Source: Certhia americana
Lineage: Eukaryota; Chordata; Aves; Passeriformes; Certhiidae
Reading direction: 5' to 3'
Length of the DNA stretch: 64,000 bases
NCBI GenBank assembly: GCA_018697195.1
Contig: CM031879.1
Span: 31,018,834-31,082,833, forward strand
Shown piece after piece: positions 60,301-64,000 of the stretch. Numbering within the stretch: the first letter of the stretch is position 1; every line of letters starts with the position of its first letter. Under the pieces are notes generated by a model. It was not told where the DNA came from and searched no databases. It saw nothing but the letters and a program-made list of their open reading frames with translations. Both the position numbers and the translations under genes were made by a program.

Positions 60301-61200
60301 ACGCTGCTGTCAATCTCCGCGCGCGCGCCTGGCTTCCGGGCTGGCGGAGCCGCGTGGCCCGGCCCGCCCTGCCCCGTGTGCAGCCCGGGCCCGGCCCTCT
60401 GTTCCCATCGCCGAGGCCGTGGGCCTGCATGGTCCCGATAGACCGAGACCTGGCTGTGCGTGACTCCGTCTCCCGCCCGTCCTGTTGGCGTTGGCGCGAA
60501 GGACGTGGCAGGGAGGCTCCAGGCGGAGGCACCGCAATCCCCTCTGGGGGTTAGGCGGGGGTGGAGGGCTATCGGGGGAACCTCTCTCGCTCGTGCTCTG
60601 GGAGAGCGATGTCACTGATTTACCCTGAGGTTGCCCCCGCGGATCGCCCCCACGCCCTCCCTTCCACGGCATGCCTCTGTTTTGCGGCTGGTCCCGCCGG
60701 GCGCTCGTTCCCCCGTGCACCGTGAGCGGGCAGCGGCTCTGCTGGCAGGACAAACAAGTCTCTCTCGAGCTGTGGGCGCCTCACGCCTTTTGAGAGCTGC
60801 CCTGCCGTGGCCACGGGATAGGAGTGGATTTTTTTCTTGACAGATGGTGTAAGAGCAGCGCGGCTGGGGCGGGTTTGTAATGCAGTTCCTCGCGTTTAGG
60901 TCGGTTTGTAAGTCTGGCCCGACGGCCACGCCGCCGTGTGCTGACGCCAACCCCCGTACACGGCGCTGCGTTGCAGAGCCCTGTGCGCAGGAGCCCAGTG
61001 CCACATCTGCAGACGCAGCTGGATCACTCCTCACGGACAAACCCACGCCAGCCCGGGCCCTGCCCTGTGCGCGTCCCTAAGCAGGTCGTTCCGGCTGCTA
61101 CTGCGGAGCTCGCACAGGTAGCGCCACCTCGCCCCGCTGCCGCTGACATAGCGCGATTTCCCAGACGCTGGAGGCAGTTCGGGGGTGGGTCGGGACAGCC
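60301..61200. other. GC-rich spacer between two promoters
   Basis: About 0.9 kb of CpG-rich sequence connects the RPL18A promoter with the next one. ORFs up to ~147 codons occur on both strands but share no known domain and are expected in GC-rich DNA. No gene is supported. Confidence 0.7.
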
Positions 61201-61478
61201 CTAGCTCATTCCGCTGGTGCAGTCGGTTTTAAAGCGGTGCCCGTGGTACTGGGGGAAAGGGGGTTGCGGGACTACAGCTCCCAGGCTGCCCCGCGGCCGG
61301 GGCGCATCCCGGCGTGCTCCGCGGCCGGCCGGCTTGGCGGAGAGGGGCGGTCCTGCTTCTCCTCCTCCTCCCGCCGCCAGCCGAGGCGGCGCGGCCCGGC
61401 CCGCTCCCTGTGCTCGTGGCGGCTGCAGAGCCGTGGGGGTGGGCGGGAGCCGGCGGCGATGGAGCACTGACCGGGAAG
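61201..61478 (+). promoter_or_regulatory. CpG-island promoter and probable non-coding first exon of a plus-strand gene
   Basis: A ZNF143-type element ACTACAGCTCCCAG at 61271-61284 is followed by very GC-rich sequence and a consensus donor (GGGAAG/gtaccg, GT at 61479-61480). A four-codon frame MEH-stop in good context (61459-61470) sits just before the donor, so the exon would be 5'UTR. By human order the next plus-strand gene would be XPOT, but no XPOT coding sequence lies in the window, so no name is given. Confidence 0.5.
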
Positions 61479-64000
61479 GTACCGGCGGAGGGGCGCGGGC
61501 AGGACGCGACACGCGGAGCGGGTGACTCAGCCGGGGGGGAAGGGGCAGTGTGGGCTGAGCTGGCGGCGCCTGCGGGCTCCCGCGAGTCCCCCGGCCGGTT
61601 TCCTCAGCTCGGGGACGCCTCCCCAGCAGCCGAGAGTCTTCGGGGAAGGGGGGAGGCACCGTCGTGTCCGCCTGGCCCCGCTGCTGGGGAATAGCGGGGG
61701 CTACAACCGGCCGGGCCCCGCCGGTCCCGCCCTTTGGGTGCCACGAAAAAATGTCTGTATTTTTCTCTGCTAATACACGCTGTAATCTGCGGTGCGGTTG
61801 TGTTTGCGGGAGCTGCCGCCTCGGTGGTTCCGGTGGGGGAAGGAAGAAATCGTGGGACGGTAGCATGAGGGGAGGGAGGGAGGGACCTCGCCGCAGCTCC
61901 ATGTTCCGCTGGTCGCAGCGTGGCCGGAGAGGTGTCGGCGGGGCTGGGTCACTCCCAGCCGCCCGGGACGGCGCAGGGCAGGGTTAAGGACAAGCCGGGG
62001 GCTGTGCTGAGGAGCATGGAGCGGGGGGCTGGGAATTCCCGAGCGCCCGGCCCGGCTGCGGAGCGGAGTTGGCTCTTCCCAGCCACAGCAGACCCGGCTC
62101 TGACCCAGTCTGGGGCGGGCAATAAGAGGCCTCACATCTTACCGGGAGTTCCTGCCAGTACAGTTGTGACTGAAACTAACAGCTAATGACACTTCCAGAA
62201 AGAAAAACTTTCCTAGTCCAGTTGAAAAGTTGTGGAAGTAGCAGCAGTGACACAGCTGTTGACCTCACCGCGTGTTAGGTCAGTGTAAAGGGTCTACAGC
62301 CCTTAGAGGCTATAAACATGCCCGAGGTTTGCAGCAAGCAAAACCGCAAAAAAGACTGTAGAAGATGAATTTTAATGTCTTTGTTTTATTAGAGAGAAAA
62401 CTTGAGGAAATTCAGATGTGGCACACCGCTGGCTCCCCCTGTGTTATCACATCTTGTAAACACTTAAAATGACTGCTGAACATGAAGCTTTTTATAATCG
62501 CTGATTGTTCCCGTGGTTAGCATCTCTAGTTAAAATGCTTTGAATCCGTTCATTATTGGGGTATATCTGCATCGAAGTTACACACTTTGACCACATTTGT
62601 ATTGTTAATTGGGCAGTCTTCCCCACTTAAAGTGGGTTGACTTCTTTTTTTTTTCCTCCTCCTTTCCACTATCATACGCATTCTTAAGTATTTGGTAGGG
62701 GAAAGGGAGTAAATTATTTTGATGAGACATGCCTGTATGACTTCACTGGTAAAGAACTGCATCCTTCTAATTACTGTAAGATGAGTTTGCTACCCAACAT
62801 GGTATACTATTTAACAAAGAAATAATCTCTAAGTAAATAAGAGATTTCTGCACAGCTGCATATTAACTATTAGTGTTACCAACTGTTCTTATAAATAAAA
62901 CCTGCTTTAATGACATATTTGATGTTGTAGCTAAGTGCATTTTGCAGTGGGTTTTGTGAATTATTAGCACTATTAAAATCACCGTTCAGTTTTGCTTTTG
63001 AAGTGTAACTGGCTGGTTAAATAGATTCATGGTAGAAAAGCTTCCTGCTTAAGTAAGTAAAACCATGAGATATGAAAAGCTATTTTATTAATTATTAGTT
63101 TTCTCAAGAGGCTCATTCATATATTTTATCTCATTAATTATATTTCAGAGTTGGCTAGTCAAGATGAAACTGAGAGAAGGCTGTATGGTAGAAGTTGAAG
63201 TTTTAAATACCCTCATAAGGCATTTAGAAAATTAGTAGAACTGATTGGCATTGCTGTTAGCAATAACAAGTGAAGAGAATACATGTTTGAGTCACATTAT
63301 TTTTATTAGAAAAAGTTGTCACTCAGGTATAAATCATCCACCCAAAATATAGTCATATTCTGATATCAGCAGATGAATATGCAAAAAATGCCTCTATTTA
63401 TTAAATAGTTATGTATGTCTGGACCAGACCCTAATCAAAAGATGCAATCAAAAAATTCATTTTCCCTGCAGAATTTTACCTTTTTTAATCTGGCTCTTCT
63501 GGATGTTGATTGTAGGGAAAACAGACTGGGGGCTGGGGATGCAGAGGGAGAAGGCTCAGCATAGCAAATTTAATCCCTAAGGATTCTGCCCCTGAGGGGG
63601 ATCACTGTGACTAAGGCAGTCTGTGAGGCTTCTTTTGCCAGGAGTCATTGCTTTGTTCCAGAATTTCTGGTTTCTGTACTGCCGAAACCTGCAAATTTTT
63701 TTTGTATTAACTCAATTTTACTTATTAAATTGCTTCTCATTGTACACTTTGGCATAGCGTATTCTGTCTTGATTTTTCTATAAAAGTCTGTTACCACATT
63801 AAAATTTGGGCTCTCCTTTTCAGTCCTGCTTGCTGTTGTCACTGTGCCACCTTTCTTCCCTTTGGGAAGGGTCAATAGTAGAGCGTGCATGAGACACAAT
63901 ACTAAGAAATTAGAAGTTCTACCTATGGGTATGTAGGCAGCTTCAAACCACAGCTCCTTTGTACTTCATCTCTTCCTCTTGTCTCTTCCTTTCCCCTGCC
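61479..64000 (+). other. Probable first intron of the downstream gene; nothing else recognised
   Basis: The first 600 bases are still CpG-rich; the remainder is AT-rich with no recognised exon or transposon. An exon-like segment after tatatttcag near 63148 contains a short frame but no known protein. The extent as an intron is inferred from the donor at 61479. Confidence 0.4.

Noticed and set aside
61201..61902. 233-codon minus-strand ORF
   Set aside because: Pro/Arg-rich, lies in a CpG island, and plus-strand frames are open over the same bases; no known protein is recognised.

Overview
This window is vertebrate nuclear DNA, almost certainly from a bird. The genes are split by GT-AG introns, the promoters are CpG islands, and the dispersed repeats are CR1 LINE ends (several with the avian ATTCTRTG-type 3' end) plus one solo LTR of the avian ERVL type. 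All three recognised proteins are nearly identical to their mammalian orthologues as recalled. No sequence search was run; the gene names rest on reading the translations and splice sites.

Layout. (1) 1-25,695, plus strand: the 3' part of SRGAP1 (SLIT-ROBO Rho GTPase-activating protein 1). Seven coding exons (7367 to 22982) give the last ~482 residues: second half of the RhoGAP domain, the SH3 domain and the whole disordered C-terminal tail, followed by a ~2.7 kb 3'UTR with a good poly(A) signal at 25670. Everything upstream of the first exon is intron. All seven exons join in frame. (2) ~25,700-45,640: gene-poor intergenic DNA with CR1 fragments, a 24-G run, a (TTTTC)n array broken by a 10-N assembly gap, and two well-formed but unexplained exon-like segments on the plus strand. 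(3) ~45,640-55,330, minus strand: KICS2 (formerly C12orf66), three coding exons, 446 residues, complete, with a CpG-island promoter carrying an ETS site and two E-box/M-box sites. (4) 56,690-60,215, minus strand: RPL18A (eL20), five coding exons, 176 residues, complete, with a terminal oligopyrimidine start region and two CCAAT boxes. (5) ~61,100-64,000: a second CpG-island promoter with a probable plus-strand non-coding first exon (donor at 61479) of a gene lying beyond the window, then AT-rich sequence with nothing recognised.

Biology. SRGAP1 is a cytoskeletal regulator downstream of ROBO receptors. KICS2 is a subunit of the lysosomal KICSTOR complex that brings GATOR1 to lysosomes to restrain mTORC1 when nutrients are low. 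RPL18A is a large-subunit ribosomal protein whose 5' TOP mRNA would be translated under mTORC1 control. The SRGAP1(+)/KICS2(-) arrangement matches human 12q14, but RPL18A lies on chromosome 19 in human, so its presence here as an intact intron-containing gene is the main departure from mammalian synteny. I found no convincing undescribed system; the leads are the RPL18A placement, the E-box/M-box pair at the KICS2 promoter, the orphan exon-like segments and several structured elements.
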